DNA of 64,000 bases from Streptomyces qaidamensis (GTDB taxonomy: Bacteria; Actinomycetota; Actinomycetes; Streptomycetales; Streptomycetaceae), in the NCBI RefSeq assembly GCF_001611795.1, contig NZ_CP015098.1, positions 8,432,001-8,496,000 on the forward strand, in the 5' to 3' direction. How positions within the stretch are numbered: the stretch's first letter is position 1; each line of letters begins with the position of its first letter. Positions 51,644 through 61,041 of the stretch are shown here, in pieces. The notes under the pieces were generated by a model. That model was not told where the DNA came from and did not search any database. It worked only from the letters and a program-made list of their open reading frames with translations. Made by a program: the position numbers and the translations under genes.

Positions 51644-52498
51644 TCAGCCTCCGGAGGCCCCCTGCCGTGCGGTCGCGAGAGCGGCGAGTTCGTCGGGGGT
51701 ACGCGGCCCGGGCTCCGTGCCGGACAGCAGCCCCTGGGCGCGCAGGAGTTCCGCCGCCGCGGCGCCCCACGGCAGACGCAGCCCCGCCTCGCGGAGGAGG
51801 TCCGGGCGGGCCAGTGCCGTGGCCGCCGGCCCGGTGCGCACGCCGGACGGGGTGAGGAGCGCGGCGTCGTCGGCCCAGCGCAGGGCGAGGTCGACGTCAT
51901 GCGTGGCCATCACCACCGTGGTGCCCGCGGTACGCAGTCCGTCGAGGGTGGTGAGGAGCCGCTCCTGGCCGTCGGGGTCGAGTCCGGCCGTCGGCTCGTC
52001 GAGGACGAGCACGCGGGGCCGCATGGCGACCGCGCCCGCGATGGCGGTGCGCTTGCGCTGGCCGTAGGACAGCAGATGGGTGGGCCGGTCGGCCAGGGCG
52101 GTGATGCCCAGCGCGGCGAGCGCCTCCGCCACCCGCGCCCGCACCTGTGTGTCGTCCAGGCCGAGGTTCAGCGGCCCGAACGACACGTCCTGCTCGACGG
52201 AGGCCGCGAACAGCTGGTCGTCCGGGTCCTGCACCACCAGCTGCACGGTGGTCCGCAGCCGGGTCAGACCCCTGCGGTCGTACGCCACCGGCTGCCCCTC
52301 GACCGTCAGCCGGCCCTCCTGCGGCCGCAGTCCGCCGGAGAGCAGCCGCATCAGCGTGGTCTTCCCGCTGCCGTTGCGCCCGAGCAGCGCGAGCGCGCGA
52401 CCCGCTCGGATCTCGAAGTCGAGCCCGCTGAGCACGGTGGGGCCGTCCTCGTAGGCGTAGGACGCGCCCCGCAGGGCGACGAGGGCGGGCTCGCTCAT
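51644..52498 (-). CDS. cbiO: Cobalt ECF transporter ATPase CbiO
   Basis: 284 residues. Walker A LGRNGSGKTT, Q-loop QLVVQDPDDQLFAASV (typical CbiO), signature LLSYGQRKR, Walker B VLVLDEPTAGLD, H-loop MATHDVD. Energises group II ECF transport of Co2+. The start overlaps the CbiQ stop (ATGA). Last gene of cbiMNQO under a cobalamin riboswitch. The C-terminal about 60 residues beyond the ATPase are a short linker of unknown role. Confidence 0.93.
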   Translation of the reverse strand: MSEPALVALRGASYAYEDGPTVLSGLDFEIRAGRALALLGRNGSGKTTLMRLLSGGLRPQEGRLTVEGQPVAYDRRGLTRLRTTVQLVVQDPDDQLFAASVEQDVSFGPLNLGLDDTQVRARVAEALAALGITALADRPTHLLSYGQRKRTAIAGAVAMRPRVLVLDEPTAGLDPDGQERLLTTLDGLRTAGTTVVMATHDVDLALRWADDAALLTPSGVRTGPAATALARPDLLREAGLRLPWGAAAAELLRAQGLLSGTEPGPRTPDELAALATARQGASGG

Positions 52499-53244
52499 GT
52501 CAGCGGCCTTTCCAGTACGAAGGTGAGGGCGGCCAGCATCGCGAGCAGCGCGCAACTGGCGGCCGTGAAGCGCACCGAGACCCGGGCCTCGGGCACCAGG
52601 ACGCGCAGGGTGCCGTCGTAGCCGCGCCCGGCGAGTCCGGCCTGGAGCCGGGTCGCCCGGTCGAAGGCCCGGACGAACGCGGTGGCGCCGAGCCCGGCCA
52701 GCGAACGCCACTCCGCGGCCCGGCCGGTGTGACCGAGCCGGGCCGCCTGGGCCTCCCGGATACGGCGCACGGAGTCCAGCAGCAGGAAGCTCATCCGGTA
52801 CGTCACGAGCGCCACGTCGACCACCGGCGCGGGGATCCCCGCCCGGACCAGGCGGGGCAACAGGTCGGACATGGGCGTGGTGAAGGCGAACAGCAGCACG
52901 CCCAGGGAGGCCGCCGAGGTCCGCAGCAGCAACTCCCCGGCCCGGACCGGCCCGTCAGCGGCGAGGGAGACGAAGCCGCCCGGACCGCCCACCTGGACGA
53001 GCAGCGTGAGCGCGCCGGTCACGCAGAAGCCCAGCGGCACCCGGTAGGCCCGCCACAGCCGCCGCCCGGGCACGCCGGCCGGCCCCAGCAGCACCACCAG
53101 GGCGCTCAGGAGCACCAGGGCCGCACCCGGCCAGGGCGGCAGGGAGATCGCGAGCAGGGTGAGGCCGAGTCCGAGCACGGCCTTGTCCACGGGGTGGCGG
53201 CGGCGCCAGCGACTGCTGTGCGCCGCCGCGTCGATCGGCAGCAC
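52495..53244 (-). CDS. cbiQ: Cobalt ECF transporter transmembrane protein CbiQ
   Basis: 249 residues with four or five helices. The Ala-Arg-Gly coupling motif region (RATRLQAGLAGRGYDG) that docks to the ATPase is visible. GTG 53244 lies 6 nt after the CbiN stop. Part of cbiMNQO; forms the EcfT-like scaffold between CbiM and CbiO. Confidence 0.9.
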   Translation of the reverse strand: MLPIDAAAHSSRWRRRHPVDKAVLGLGLTLLAISLPPWPGAALVLLSALVVLLGPAGVPGRRLWRAYRVPLGFCVTGALTLLVQVGGPGGFVSLAADGPVRAGELLLRTSAASLGVLLFAFTTPMSDLLPRLVRAGIPAPVVDVALVTYRMSFLLLDSVRRIREAQAARLGHTGRAAEWRSLAGLGATAFVRAFDRATRLQAGLAGRGYDGTLRVLVPEARVSVRFTAASCALLAMLAALTFVLERPLT

Positions 53245-53250
53245 CCCGGC

Positions 53251-53619
53251 TCAGTCCCGTTCCGCCGCGGACTTCCCTGCGGCCCCGGTGAGCGCGCTGC
53301 CGGCCTCGCGCTCCAGCGCCCGCTGCTCACCCTGCCGGCGGCCCCGGCGCAGACCGAAGTAGTAGGCGAGGACCCCGGCGCCGAGGGCCGCCTGGAGGGC
53401 GAACAGCGCCGACTCGATCTCGCCCGACGGCGGCTCGTACAGCGGCGAGAACCACGGCTCGTAGTCCGGCTTCAGCTCGGTGATCGCCGTCTCGGCCTCG
53501 GCGTCGGCGCCCGCGAACGGCTCCTTCTTGTGGTCGCCGAGGCCCAGCGCCAGGGGCAGCACGGCCAGCGCGGCCACGGCGAGCAGCAGCACCAGGTTGA
53601 TCTTCGTGTTCCTGCTCAT
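53251..53619 (-). CDS. cbiN: Cobalt transport accessory protein CbiN
   Basis: 122 residues with two helices (INLVLLLAVAALAVLPLALG; ALFALQAALGAGVLAYYFGL) and an extracytoplasmic loop containing KPDYEPWFSPLYEPPSGEIE, the conserved CbiN segment. It delivers or gates Co2+ to CbiM. The start overlaps the CbiM stop (ATGA). The C-terminal basic tail is longer than usual. Confidence 0.92.
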   Translation of the reverse strand: MSRNTKINLVLLLAVAALAVLPLALGLGDHKKEPFAGADAEAETAITELKPDYEPWFSPLYEPPSGEIESALFALQAALGAGVLAYYFGLRRGRRQGEQRALEREAGSALTGAAGKSAAERD

Positions 53620-54317
53620 CGGGCCACCGCCTCGGTCTCGGTCCGTGACTGCTTCTTGGCCAGGAGCACGCCCAGCCGGGTCAGTTCGCCCTTGCTCGAC
53701 TGCACCAGCAGCCGCATCACGAGCACGGTCAGCAGGCCCTCGCTCACCGCGAGCGGGATCTGGGTGACGGCGAAGATGGAACCGAACTTGCCGAGCGCGC
53801 CCAGGAATCCGCTGCCCGGGTCGGGGAAGGCGAGCGCCAGTTGCACGCTGGTGACGCAGTAGGTGGACAGGTCGGCGACGAACGCACCGGCGAACACCGC
53901 GACCATCAGCGGCGCGTTGGAGCGCCGCAGCAGTGCGTAGACGGCGTATCCGGCCCAGGGCCCGACGATCGCCATGGAGAAGACGTTGGCACCGAGCGTG
54001 GTCAGGCCGCCGTGCGCGAGCAGCAGCGCCTGGAAGAGCAGGGTGATGGTGCCCAGCACCGCCATGATGGGCGGCCGGAACAGGATGGCTCCGAGGCCCG
54101 TGCCGGTGGGGTGCGAGCAACTGCCCGTGACGGACGGCAGTTTCAGGGCGGACAGGACGAACGTGAAGGCGCCGGACGCCCCGAGGAGCAGGGTGCTCTC
54201 GGGGTGCTCGCGCACTTCACGGGTGAGCGACCGGACTCCGTGGACGACGAACGGCGCCGACGCGACGCCCCAGGCGACCGCGTGCGCCGGAGGAAGAAAA
54301 CCCTCGGCTATGTGCAT
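53616..54317 (-). CDS. cbiM: Cobalt transporter substrate-binding protein CbiM
   Basis: 233 residues with seven helices. The N-terminal MHIAEGFLPPAHA provides the His2 amino-terminal metal site, and SALKLPSVTGSCSHPTGTGL is the family signature carrying the second metal His. It is the substrate-specific S-component for Co2+. ATG 54317 is fixed by the invariant MHI start. The cobalamin riboswitch lies directly upstream. Confidence 0.95.
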   Translation of the reverse strand: MHIAEGFLPPAHAVAWGVASAPFVVHGVRSLTREVREHPESTLLLGASGAFTFVLSALKLPSVTGSCSHPTGTGLGAILFRPPIMAVLGTITLLFQALLLAHGGLTTLGANVFSMAIVGPWAGYAVYALLRRSNAPLMVAVFAGAFVADLSTYCVTSVQLALAFPDPGSGFLGALGKFGSIFAVTQIPLAVSEGLLTVLVMRLLVQSSKGELTRLGVLLAKKQSRTETEAVAR

Positions 54318-54354
54318 GGCTCAGCAGACCCTCTCCAGCACCTCGTGGATGGTT

Positions 54355-54525
54355 GACGTGCCTTGGCCGGTCTCCTGGCTGACGGGTACCACCGCCCGTA
54401 CTCCGCCTTCCCGGGCCGCAAGGACCCAGTGGCTGCCCCCTGAGGGGCCGGAGCCGGACTTCCCGATTCACAGTGGCGAGGGCCGCACCGGCATCACACC
54501 GGATTTCCCGTTCACCAAGGCCTGG
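54355..54525 (-). promoter_or_regulatory. Cobalamin (AdoCbl) riboswitch upstream of cbiMNQO
   Basis: On the minus strand the leader contains AACGGGAAATCCGGTGTGA at the 5' side, then GCCACTGTGA, GGGAAGTCCGGC and GCAGCCACTGGGT. GGGAAGGCGGAG follows, and finally the B12 box GTCAGCCAGGAGACCGGCC (rev. comp. at 54365-54383). Order and spacing match the cobalamin class, which represses when coenzyme B12 is plentiful. The B12 box ends 47 nt upstream of the cbiM ATG. Confidence 0.92.
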
Positions 54526-54663
54526 TGACAATAAGGCCGGGGTAAGGGCGATGACAAGCCGCCCAAGGGGCGCGCGAGGGGGCGCCCGCTCGCACACCGG
54601 CGCATCCCCGGCTGATCCACGTGCTCGGGCGCTCGTGGTGCGAGGACGCTTCGGGGACCCCCG

Positions 54664-56103
54664 TCAGTCGTCGCCCCCGTCGTCCCCGCCGTCGTCGCCC
54701 TCCCCGGCCTGGACCGGCTGCTCCGGCTTCGGCTGCTCCGGCCCGGCGTCGCCCGCCCCCTGCGTCGGGGTCGGGGCGCCGGACGCCGGCGGGGAAGGGG
54801 TCGGGGAGGCGGGCGGCGTGGACGGAGTGACGTCGGCCACGGTGCCGGTGGTCGGCGTGGTGGCGATCTGCCGGCCGGCCGCCGGATCGGAGGTGATGGG
54901 CGAGGCGGAGTCGTCGGACGGGGTGGCGGCGGGGCTGCTCGCGGTCGGGGACGCGTCGGGGTCGGTGCCCTCGGTGGTCGTGTCGGGCGAGAACCAGCGC
55001 ATGCCGAGGAGCATCGCGGCGAGGAAGAGCGCCGCGGCGGCGGCCGTCGCGGCCACTCTCGACCGGCTGCCGAGCCCGCCGCGCCCGCGGGAGCGGCCCG
55101 ACCGTCCCGCCTGGGCCGCCCGGGCGGCGGTGCGGTGTCCCGTGGTCGCGGGCAGTGCGTACGTGGTCGGGTGGCTGGTCTCGGCAGCCGCGTACGGGCC
55201 GGGGCCGGTGTGCGCCGGCGCGGACGGGGGCTTCGGCCGCAGCGGCGGTGAGACCTCGGGCAGCGGCTCGGGCAGGCCCCGCCAGGCGCCCCCGGCGAAC
55301 CACTCGGCGGCCTGCTCCGCGGTGGGCCGGTCCTCGGGCTGCTTGGCGAGGAGCCCGAGGAGGTAGTTCTCGAACGCCGGGGGAAGCCCTGCGACACCGA
55401 GCTCGCGGGGCGGCACGGGCGCCGAGTCGAGGTGCTGGTGCAGCAGGGCGACGGCGGTGTCGGCCTGGAACGGCGGGCGGCCGCTGAGGAGCTGGTAGAG
55501 CACGCAGCCCAGGGAGTACATGTCGGAGGCGGGCCCCGCGGGCTTGCCCAGGGCCCGTTCGGGCGCGAGGTAGAGGCCGGTGCCGACGATCTGGCCGGTG
55601 GCGGTGAGCGCGGCGCCGGGGTCGTCGAGGAACCGCGCGATGCCGAAGTCGCCGATCTTCAGCGTGCCGTGGGTGTCCAGCAGCAGGTTGGCGGGTTTGA
55701 CGTCCCGGTGCACGATGCCCTGCCCGTGCGCTGCGGCGAGCCCGGCGGACGCCTGTGCGGCGAGCCGGGCCACCTGCTCGGCGGGCAGCGGGCCGGAGCC
55801 GGACAGCACCCCGGCGAGGCTGTCGCCCTCGACCAGCTCCATCACCAGGTACAGCCGGTTGTCGTACTCGCCGAAGTCCAGGACGCCGACCACGTTGGGG
55901 TGGTTGAGACGCCCGGCGGTCTGCGCCTCCAGACGGAACCGGGAGGTTGCCGTGGCGTCGGTGTCCTGGGGCAGCAGCAGCTTGAGGGCCACCGCTCTGG
56001 CGAGCGTCTCGTCGTACGCACGCCAGACCTCTCCCATTCCACCGCGCCCGATCTCAACTTCCAGCCGGTAGCGGCCCGCTAGCAGCACTCGTCCTCGTCT
56101 CAT
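54664..56103 (-). CDS. Membrane serine/threonine protein kinase (PknB/Hanks type)
   Basis: 479 residues. The kinase domain (about 10-265) has IGRGGMGEVWRAYDE, VALKLLL, HRDVKPANLLLD (catalytic loop), IGDFGIA (DFG) and GTGLYLAPERA. A Pro/Ala-rich linker leads to one helix (ATAAAAALFLAAMLLGMRWF), then a Thr/Pro/Ser-rich extracytoplasmic tail ending in an Asp/Gly-rich repeat. There are no PASTA repeats. ATG 56103. Substrate and signal unknown. Ends 139 nt from the riboswitch. Confidence 0.93.
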   Translation of the reverse strand: MRRGRVLLAGRYRLEVEIGRGGMGEVWRAYDETLARAVALKLLLPQDTDATATSRFRLEAQTAGRLNHPNVVGVLDFGEYDNRLYLVMELVEGDSLAGVLSGSGPLPAEQVARLAAQASAGLAAAHGQGIVHRDVKPANLLLDTHGTLKIGDFGIARFLDDPGAALTATGQIVGTGLYLAPERALGKPAGPASDMYSLGCVLYQLLSGRPPFQADTAVALLHQHLDSAPVPPRELGVAGLPPAFENYLLGLLAKQPEDRPTAEQAAEWFAGGAWRGLPEPLPEVSPPLRPKPPSAPAHTGPGPYAAAETSHPTTYALPATTGHRTAARAAQAGRSGRSRGRGGLGSRSRVAATAAAAALFLAAMLLGMRWFSPDTTTEGTDPDASPTASSPAATPSDDSASPITSDPAAGRQIATTPTTGTVADVTPSTPPASPTPSPPASGAPTPTQGAGDAGPEQPKPEQPVQAGEGDDGGDDGGDD

Positions 56104-56322
56104 GCGTGTGGGAAGGTCGTCGCCGCAGGCCGAACTCCCCGCTTACGCACGGGGATTGGTGGGGGGTGCCGCAGCCGACCCAGGATACTGGCGCGGCGTG
56201 ACCACCGATCTCCGCAGCGGTGTCTTCCCAGGGTGCGGTTCCGGAAAATCCCGGAGCGAAGACCTCGCACGCCGGGGTGACGCTCCCGCGCGCCCGGTTG
56301 CCCTGGGACACCGGCGCCCGTG

Positions 56323-57624
56323 TCAGGCCGCCGCGCCCGCCCCCTTCTCACGGCGCGGCAGCACGGCCACCGCCAGGGCCGGTACGGCCGCGAGGACCAG
56401 CCACGGCACGGCGGCCGGCAGGCCCAGGTCGAGCAGGAAGCCGGTGGCCGCGCTGCCGGCCAGGACGATCAGCCCGGAGACGGACGACAGCGCCCCCATG
56501 TACAGCCCGAGCCGGCCCTCCGCGGCGAGGTCGGGCACCCAGGCGCGGGCGGCGGGCACCACCAGCATCTGCCCCACGGTGAGCAAGATCACGAAGCCGG
56601 CGGCCGGGAGCAGTCCGGCGGCCCCCGTCCAGCCGGCCGGCCGGGCCGCGGCCACCACCGCGAAACCGGACGCGATCAGCAGCAGCCCCGCGGTCATGGA
56701 GCGGCGCAGATCGAGCCGGTCGCCCGCCCAGCGGGTCACCGGCAGCTGGGTGAACACCACCAGTACCGAGGACAGTGCGAAGAGCCAGGACAACGGCGCC
56801 TGGGAGCCCGCCGCGCGCTGCACCTCGTCCGGCAGGGCGAGGTACAGCTGGTTGTAGGCGAGCAGATAGGTGCCATAGGCACAGCACAGGGCGAGGAAGC
56901 GGCGGTTGCGCAGCAGGGCACGGGCCCCGCCCCGCTCCCGGACGCGGACCCGGCCGGGGATGTGCTGCGGCATCAGCCACAGGTGCCCGACGAGGACGAG
57001 CACGAAGACCGCGGCACCGGCGAGACACGCGGTGCGGAAGTCGACGGCGAGCAGCAGCGCGCCGAGCAGCGGCCCGACGAACGCACCCGCCTGGCCGGCC
57101 ACGCTGAACAGGGCGAGGACACGGGTGCGCGGCCCGTGCCCGTCCTCCTCCCAGGCCACTGCCTGGCGGGCCACCTCCGACTCCACGGCGGGGGAGAACA
57201 GCGCCGCGGCGAAACCGATCACCAGCACCGCCCCGATCACCGTCCAGCTCGCCTCCGCGTAGCCGAGCCAGGCGAACCCGGCGATCCGCAGCACGCAGCC
57301 CGCCAGCACGACGGGCCGCACCCCGAACCGGTCGACGAGCCAGCCGCCGACCACGAACAGCCCCTGCTGGCTGAACGTGCGCAGCCCGAGCACGAAGCCG
57401 ACCAGCCACCCCGCCATGCCGATCGCCGTGCCCAGGTGCTCGGCGAGGAACGGCAGGACGGCGAAGAAGCCGATGTTGAAGGCGAGCTGGGTGAGGATCA
57501 GCAGCCGCAGCAGCGGCGACAGCTCTTTGCAGAGCCGCCAGGTGCTCTCCTGCGGGCGCTTGGGCGTGGCGGCGTCGGAGGTTCGGGTGGCTCGGGAGAG
57601 CACACGGGAGATGAGGTCGGTCAT
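56323..57624 (-). CDS. MFS transporter, DHA1-like
   Basis: 433 residues with 12 helices. ILTQLAFNIGFFAVLPFLAEH opens helix 1, and GWLVDRFGVRP is the motif A loop. ATG 57624 overlaps the permease stop (ATGA), so it is the last gene of the operon with the solute-binding protein and fused permease. In opine-metallophore loci (cnt/zrp) an MFS protein exports the metallophore while an Opp/Nik-type ABC importer takes the metal complex back. The same pairing here suggests metal or peptide handling, but that is inference. Confidence 0.88.
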   Translation of the reverse strand: MTDLISRVLSRATRTSDAATPKRPQESTWRLCKELSPLLRLLILTQLAFNIGFFAVLPFLAEHLGTAIGMAGWLVGFVLGLRTFSQQGLFVVGGWLVDRFGVRPVVLAGCVLRIAGFAWLGYAEASWTVIGAVLVIGFAAALFSPAVESEVARQAVAWEEDGHGPRTRVLALFSVAGQAGAFVGPLLGALLLAVDFRTACLAGAAVFVLVLVGHLWLMPQHIPGRVRVRERGGARALLRNRRFLALCCAYGTYLLAYNQLYLALPDEVQRAAGSQAPLSWLFALSSVLVVFTQLPVTRWAGDRLDLRRSMTAGLLLIASGFAVVAAARPAGWTGAAGLLPAAGFVILLTVGQMLVVPAARAWVPDLAAEGRLGLYMGALSSVSGLIVLAGSAATGFLLDLGLPAAVPWLVLAAVPALAVAVLPRREKGAGAAA

Positions 57625-59498
57625 CGTTCTTCCGTCGGTGAGGCGGATACGGACGTCAGGTGGGCGGTGGGGCGTCCCGGTCGCTGCGGCGGGGCCGGTG
57701 CGACCCGGTCCGCGGGCGGTCCGGCCGGACCGGAGGGCCGTGTGCGCCGCCGGGGCAGCCGTGCGCCGCCCGCGGCTGTCACCGCGAGCGCCCCGAGCAG
57801 CGCGAGTACGGCGGCGGGGAAGAGGACGGCCCACGGGGCACGCTCGGCGTACGGCTGGTTCTCGGCGAGCAGCAGGCCCCAGTCGGGAGACGGCGGCTGG
57901 GCGCCCAGGCCGAGGAAGCCGAGTGCGGCCAGGCTCAGCGCGATGCCGGGGAGCCGTAGCAGGGCGTGCCGGGCGACCGGGGGCGCGACGGCGGGCAGCA
58001 GTTCGTGCACGAGCAGGTACCAGCGGCCGGCCCCCAGCGCCCGGGTGGCCGTCAGATGGGTGGTCGCGCGTTCCTGCCGCAGCAGGGCGGAGGTGTGCGC
58101 GGCCAGCGGGGACCAGGCCACGACGGCCACGGCGAACGCGGGTGTCCAGGACCCGCTGCCCGTGATGCCGGTGACCAGGAGCCCGGCCAGTACGGGCGGT
58201 ACGGCGCTGAGGGTGTCGACCAGCGGCCTGGACAGCCTCGGCAGCAGCCCCAGCAGCAGCCCGACGACGAGGGCGGCGGCGCTCACTGCCAAGGCGGTGC
58301 CGAGGGTGGTCAGGGCGCCGTGGGAGATCCGGGCGAGCACGTCGCGGCCGAGGGCGTCGGTGCCGAAGGGGTGCTCCGGCGTGGGGGCTTGCAGCCGGGC
58401 CAGCGTGTCCAGGGCGATCGGGTCGCGGGGCAGTCCGAACCCGATGACGGCAACCAGCAGTCCCGCGTAGAGCAGGGGGAGCGTGCGGGGCGCGGGCGGC
58501 CGGGGCCGGTGCAGGGACTGCAGGGCGCCGTCGCGCAGCGCCGGGCCGATCAGCAGCCGGGCGGCGACCCGGGCGAGAGCGCCGGCGGCGGCCGCGAGCA
58601 GGACGAGGGCGAGGGTGCCGCTCTGCAGGACGGGCAGGTCCTGGGAGAGGGCGGCGTGCAGGGTGAGCCGGCCGATGCCGGGGATGTCGAAGATCTGCTC
58701 GACGGCGACCGAGCCGCCGGTCAGTCCGACCACGAACAGTGCCAGATTGGGCAGCAGTCCGGGCACGCAGCGGCGCACCGCCTGCCCCGCCACCGACTTC
58801 GGCGGGACACCGCGTGCCGCGGCGGCCACGGCCCAGGGCTCCGCGAACGCGCCGGGCAGCAGGTCGTCGAGCATCCGTCCCAGGACCGCTCCGGCGGGCA
58901 GGCCGACAGCGAGCGAGGGCAGCACCATCCACTGCGGCCCGTACCAGCCCAGGGCGGGCAGCCATCCCAGCTGCACACCGATCACCGAGACCAGCACCGA
59001 GGCGACGAGGAACTCGGGCAGGGCGGCCAGCACGGCCGTCGCCGTCCCGCCGGGACGACGGTCGGCGAGCCTGCCCCGCGCGCCCAGCCGGAGCGTACGG
59101 GCGCAGACGGCGGCGGCCGTGGCCGCGGCGACCGCCAGGGCCCCGGCCATCAGCAGCAGCGACACGCCGAGCGCCGGTACGAGGCCCGGCAGCACCGGGC
59201 CGCCGGACACCCAGGACGTGCCCGCGTCCCCGTGCAGCAGACCGCCCAGCCAGCGGCCGAGCAGCGTCAGCGGGCCGTCGTCGAGGCCCAGTTGGTCCCG
59301 GATGGCGCGCAGGGTCTCCGGATCGGGGTCGCGGTCCGCCGACCGGGCGCGGAGCACGGTCAGCGCGGGGTCGGTGCGCGACAGCCACGGCAGCAGACCG
59401 ATCCCGCACACCAGGCAGGCCACGAGCACGGTCCGCCACAGCAGCGCCGGGGCGCTGCTGCGCGCGAGGGCGCGCAGCGCGGCGGCCGCTCCGTTCAT
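57621..59498 (-). CDS. Fused ABC permease (DppB-like and DppC-like in one chain)
   Basis: 625 residues joining two Opp/Dpp/Nik-type permease domains. The first half (about 1-310) has FDIPGIGRLTLHAALSQD, the DppB-type coupling region. The second half (about 330-600) has HPFGTDALGRDVLARISHGA and ALGAGRWYLLVHELLPAVAP, the DppC-type blocks. Usually these are separate proteins. ATG 59498 lies 20 nt after the SBP gene stop. No ATPase gene (DppD/F type) is adjacent, so a shared or distant ATPase must drive it. Confidence 0.88.
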   Translation of the reverse strand: MNGAAAALRALARSSAPALLWRTVLVACLVCGIGLLPWLSRTDPALTVLRARSADRDPDPETLRAIRDQLGLDDGPLTLLGRWLGGLLHGDAGTSWVSGGPVLPGLVPALGVSLLLMAGALAVAAATAAAVCARTLRLGARGRLADRRPGGTATAVLAALPEFLVASVLVSVIGVQLGWLPALGWYGPQWMVLPSLAVGLPAGAVLGRMLDDLLPGAFAEPWAVAAAARGVPPKSVAGQAVRRCVPGLLPNLALFVVGLTGGSVAVEQIFDIPGIGRLTLHAALSQDLPVLQSGTLALVLLAAAAGALARVAARLLIGPALRDGALQSLHRPRPPAPRTLPLLYAGLLVAVIGFGLPRDPIALDTLARLQAPTPEHPFGTDALGRDVLARISHGALTTLGTALAVSAAALVVGLLLGLLPRLSRPLVDTLSAVPPVLAGLLVTGITGSGSWTPAFAVAVVAWSPLAAHTSALLRQERATTHLTATRALGAGRWYLLVHELLPAVAPPVARHALLRLPGIALSLAALGFLGLGAQPPSPDWGLLLAENQPYAERAPWAVLFPAAVLALLGALAVTAAGGARLPRRRTRPSGPAGPPADRVAPAPPQRPGRPTAHLTSVSASPTEER

Positions 59499-59518
59499 CG
59501 AGGGTGTCTTCGAGCTGC

Positions 59519-61018
59519 TCAGCGCCGGGTTCCCGTCCCTATGAGGGTGCGCTCGTACGGATCGGGCAGCGCGCCCTGCACCTCCGTCGCGATGCCCGCG
59601 ACGAGCTTCAGATGCACCAGCGGGATCACCGAGTCGGTGCCGAGGACGGCCGCCTCCGCCTTCATGGCGGCGTCCTGCCGCTCGGCGGTGCCGGACTCGG
59701 CCTGCGCGGCGGCGACCAGCTTGTCCACGTTCTTGTCGCAGAGGAACGACAGGTTGTTGGAGCCGTCGCAGGTGTAGTCGCTCGCGAGGACGGTGACCGG
59801 GTCCCCGGTGTCCAGCATCATGTTGCGGGAGAAGACCGCCGCGTCGAACGTGCCGTCCAGCAGGTCGCCTTCGAGACGCGCGTACGTGCGGACCTCCAGC
59901 TTCACCTTGAACCCCGCCTTCCGCAGCTGCTGCTGGAGTACCTGGGCGGTTTCCGGCAGTTCGGGCCGGTCGCTGTAGGTGGCGAGGGTGATGCTCTCGC
60001 CGTCGGGGCGGGTCGCGCGCGCCCGCCCGGCCGGTTCGACGCGCTTGCCGGCCGCCCAGGTCAGGGCCGGACCGAACAGACCCTGCGCGGGGACGGCGTA
60101 CCCCTCGTAGGCGCCCTTGGCGATGACCGAGGTGTCGATCGCCTCGCGTGCGGCGGCCCGCAGCCCCGCGTCGGTGAAGGCGCCGGACCTGGTGTTGAGG
60201 TAAAGGCTGGTGTTGCGGGCGGTGTCGACCTCGTGGACGTCGTCCTTGTCGAGGGAGGCGATCTGGGCGACGGGCAGGGACTCGGCGATGTCGACCTCGC
60301 CGGTGCGCAGGGCGTTGGCGCGGGCGGTGCCGTCGGAGACGAACCTGGCGGTGACGCCGGAGGCCTGGGCCCGGCCGCCCCAGTAGTCGTCGAAACGGTT
60401 CAGCGTGGCGGCGGTGTCGCCGTCGGTCCTGGTGAGTTCGAAGGGACCGGTGGCGGTGCCGACGACGTTCACCGTGCCCTTCTTGTCGTACGCCTCGGGC
60501 GCGAACACCGCGAGGGACGGGTTGGACAGCCGCAGCGGCAGGACGGGGTCGGATTCGGCGGTGGTGACCCGGACCCGGCGCTCGTCCTCGGCCGTGGCGG
60601 TCAGCTTCACGCCGGAGAGCGCGGACGGTGCCGGGTCGGCCTTCCCGGCGGCCGTGAGGGCGGCGGCGACGGCCTCGGCGGTGACCGCCCCGCCGTCCTG
60701 GAACTTCGCGTCCCGCAGTGAGAACACCCAGCTCCTGCCGTCGTTCTCCCTGCTCCACGACTCGGCCAGTGCCGGTACCGCCGTGCCGTTGGCGTCCAGC
60801 CTCGTCAGCCCCTCGCTGACACCGAGCCGGGACAGGAGCATCGCGTCCTGGCCGTACGGCGAGTAGTTCTCCGTGGGGGCGAAGGGCAGGGCCACACGCA
60901 GGCGTGCACCGCCGGCGGCGCCGGCGGAGGCGGACGAGTCGTCACCGGAAGAGGCGAAACAACCGGAGAGCAAGGGGAGCACGAACAGCCCGGCTATGAG
61001 CCGGCGAGAGGTTCTCAT
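59519..61018 (-). CDS. ABC transporter solute-binding lipoprotein (NikA/OppA family)
   Basis: 499 residues. Signal peptide and lipobox LLSGC near residue 16. SBP family 5: RLRVALPFAPTENYSPYGQD, then SWVFSLRDAKFQDGGAVTAE and ATARNTSLYLNTRSGAFTD-like blocks. Binds peptides, nickel or metallophore complexes outside the membrane. ATG 61018 gives a normal signal peptide; the longer open frame is not needed. A Zur-like palindrome lies 9 nt upstream and the GNAT stop 23 nt upstream. Confidence 0.9.
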   Translation of the reverse strand: MRTSRRLIAGLFVLPLLSGCFASSGDDSSASAGAAGGARLRVALPFAPTENYSPYGQDAMLLSRLGVSEGLTRLDANGTAVPALAESWSRENDGRSWVFSLRDAKFQDGGAVTAEAVAAALTAAGKADPAPSALSGVKLTATAEDERRVRVTTAESDPVLPLRLSNPSLAVFAPEAYDKKGTVNVVGTATGPFELTRTDGDTAATLNRFDDYWGGRAQASGVTARFVSDGTARANALRTGEVDIAESLPVAQIASLDKDDVHEVDTARNTSLYLNTRSGAFTDAGLRAAAREAIDTSVIAKGAYEGYAVPAQGLFGPALTWAAGKRVEPAGRARATRPDGESITLATYSDRPELPETAQVLQQQLRKAGFKVKLEVRTYARLEGDLLDGTFDAAVFSRNMMLDTGDPVTVLASDYTCDGSNNLSFLCDKNVDKLVAAAQAESGTAERQDAAMKAEAAVLGTDSVIPLVHLKLVAGIATEVQGALPDPYERTLIGTGTRR

Positions 61019-61026
61019 AGTGCATA

Positions 61027-61041
61027 TGAATACCATTTTCA
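61027..61041. promoter_or_regulatory. Zur-like operator candidate
   Basis: TGAATACCATTTTCA, i.e. TGAAAATGGTATTCA on the coding strand. Actinobacterial Zur boxes approximate TGAAAATGATTTTCA (7-1-7). One half-site is a full match and the other matches at five of seven positions. It sits in the 23-bp gap between the GNAT stop and the SBP start, in one of the few A/T-rich spots of the window. Inference. Confidence 0.5.
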
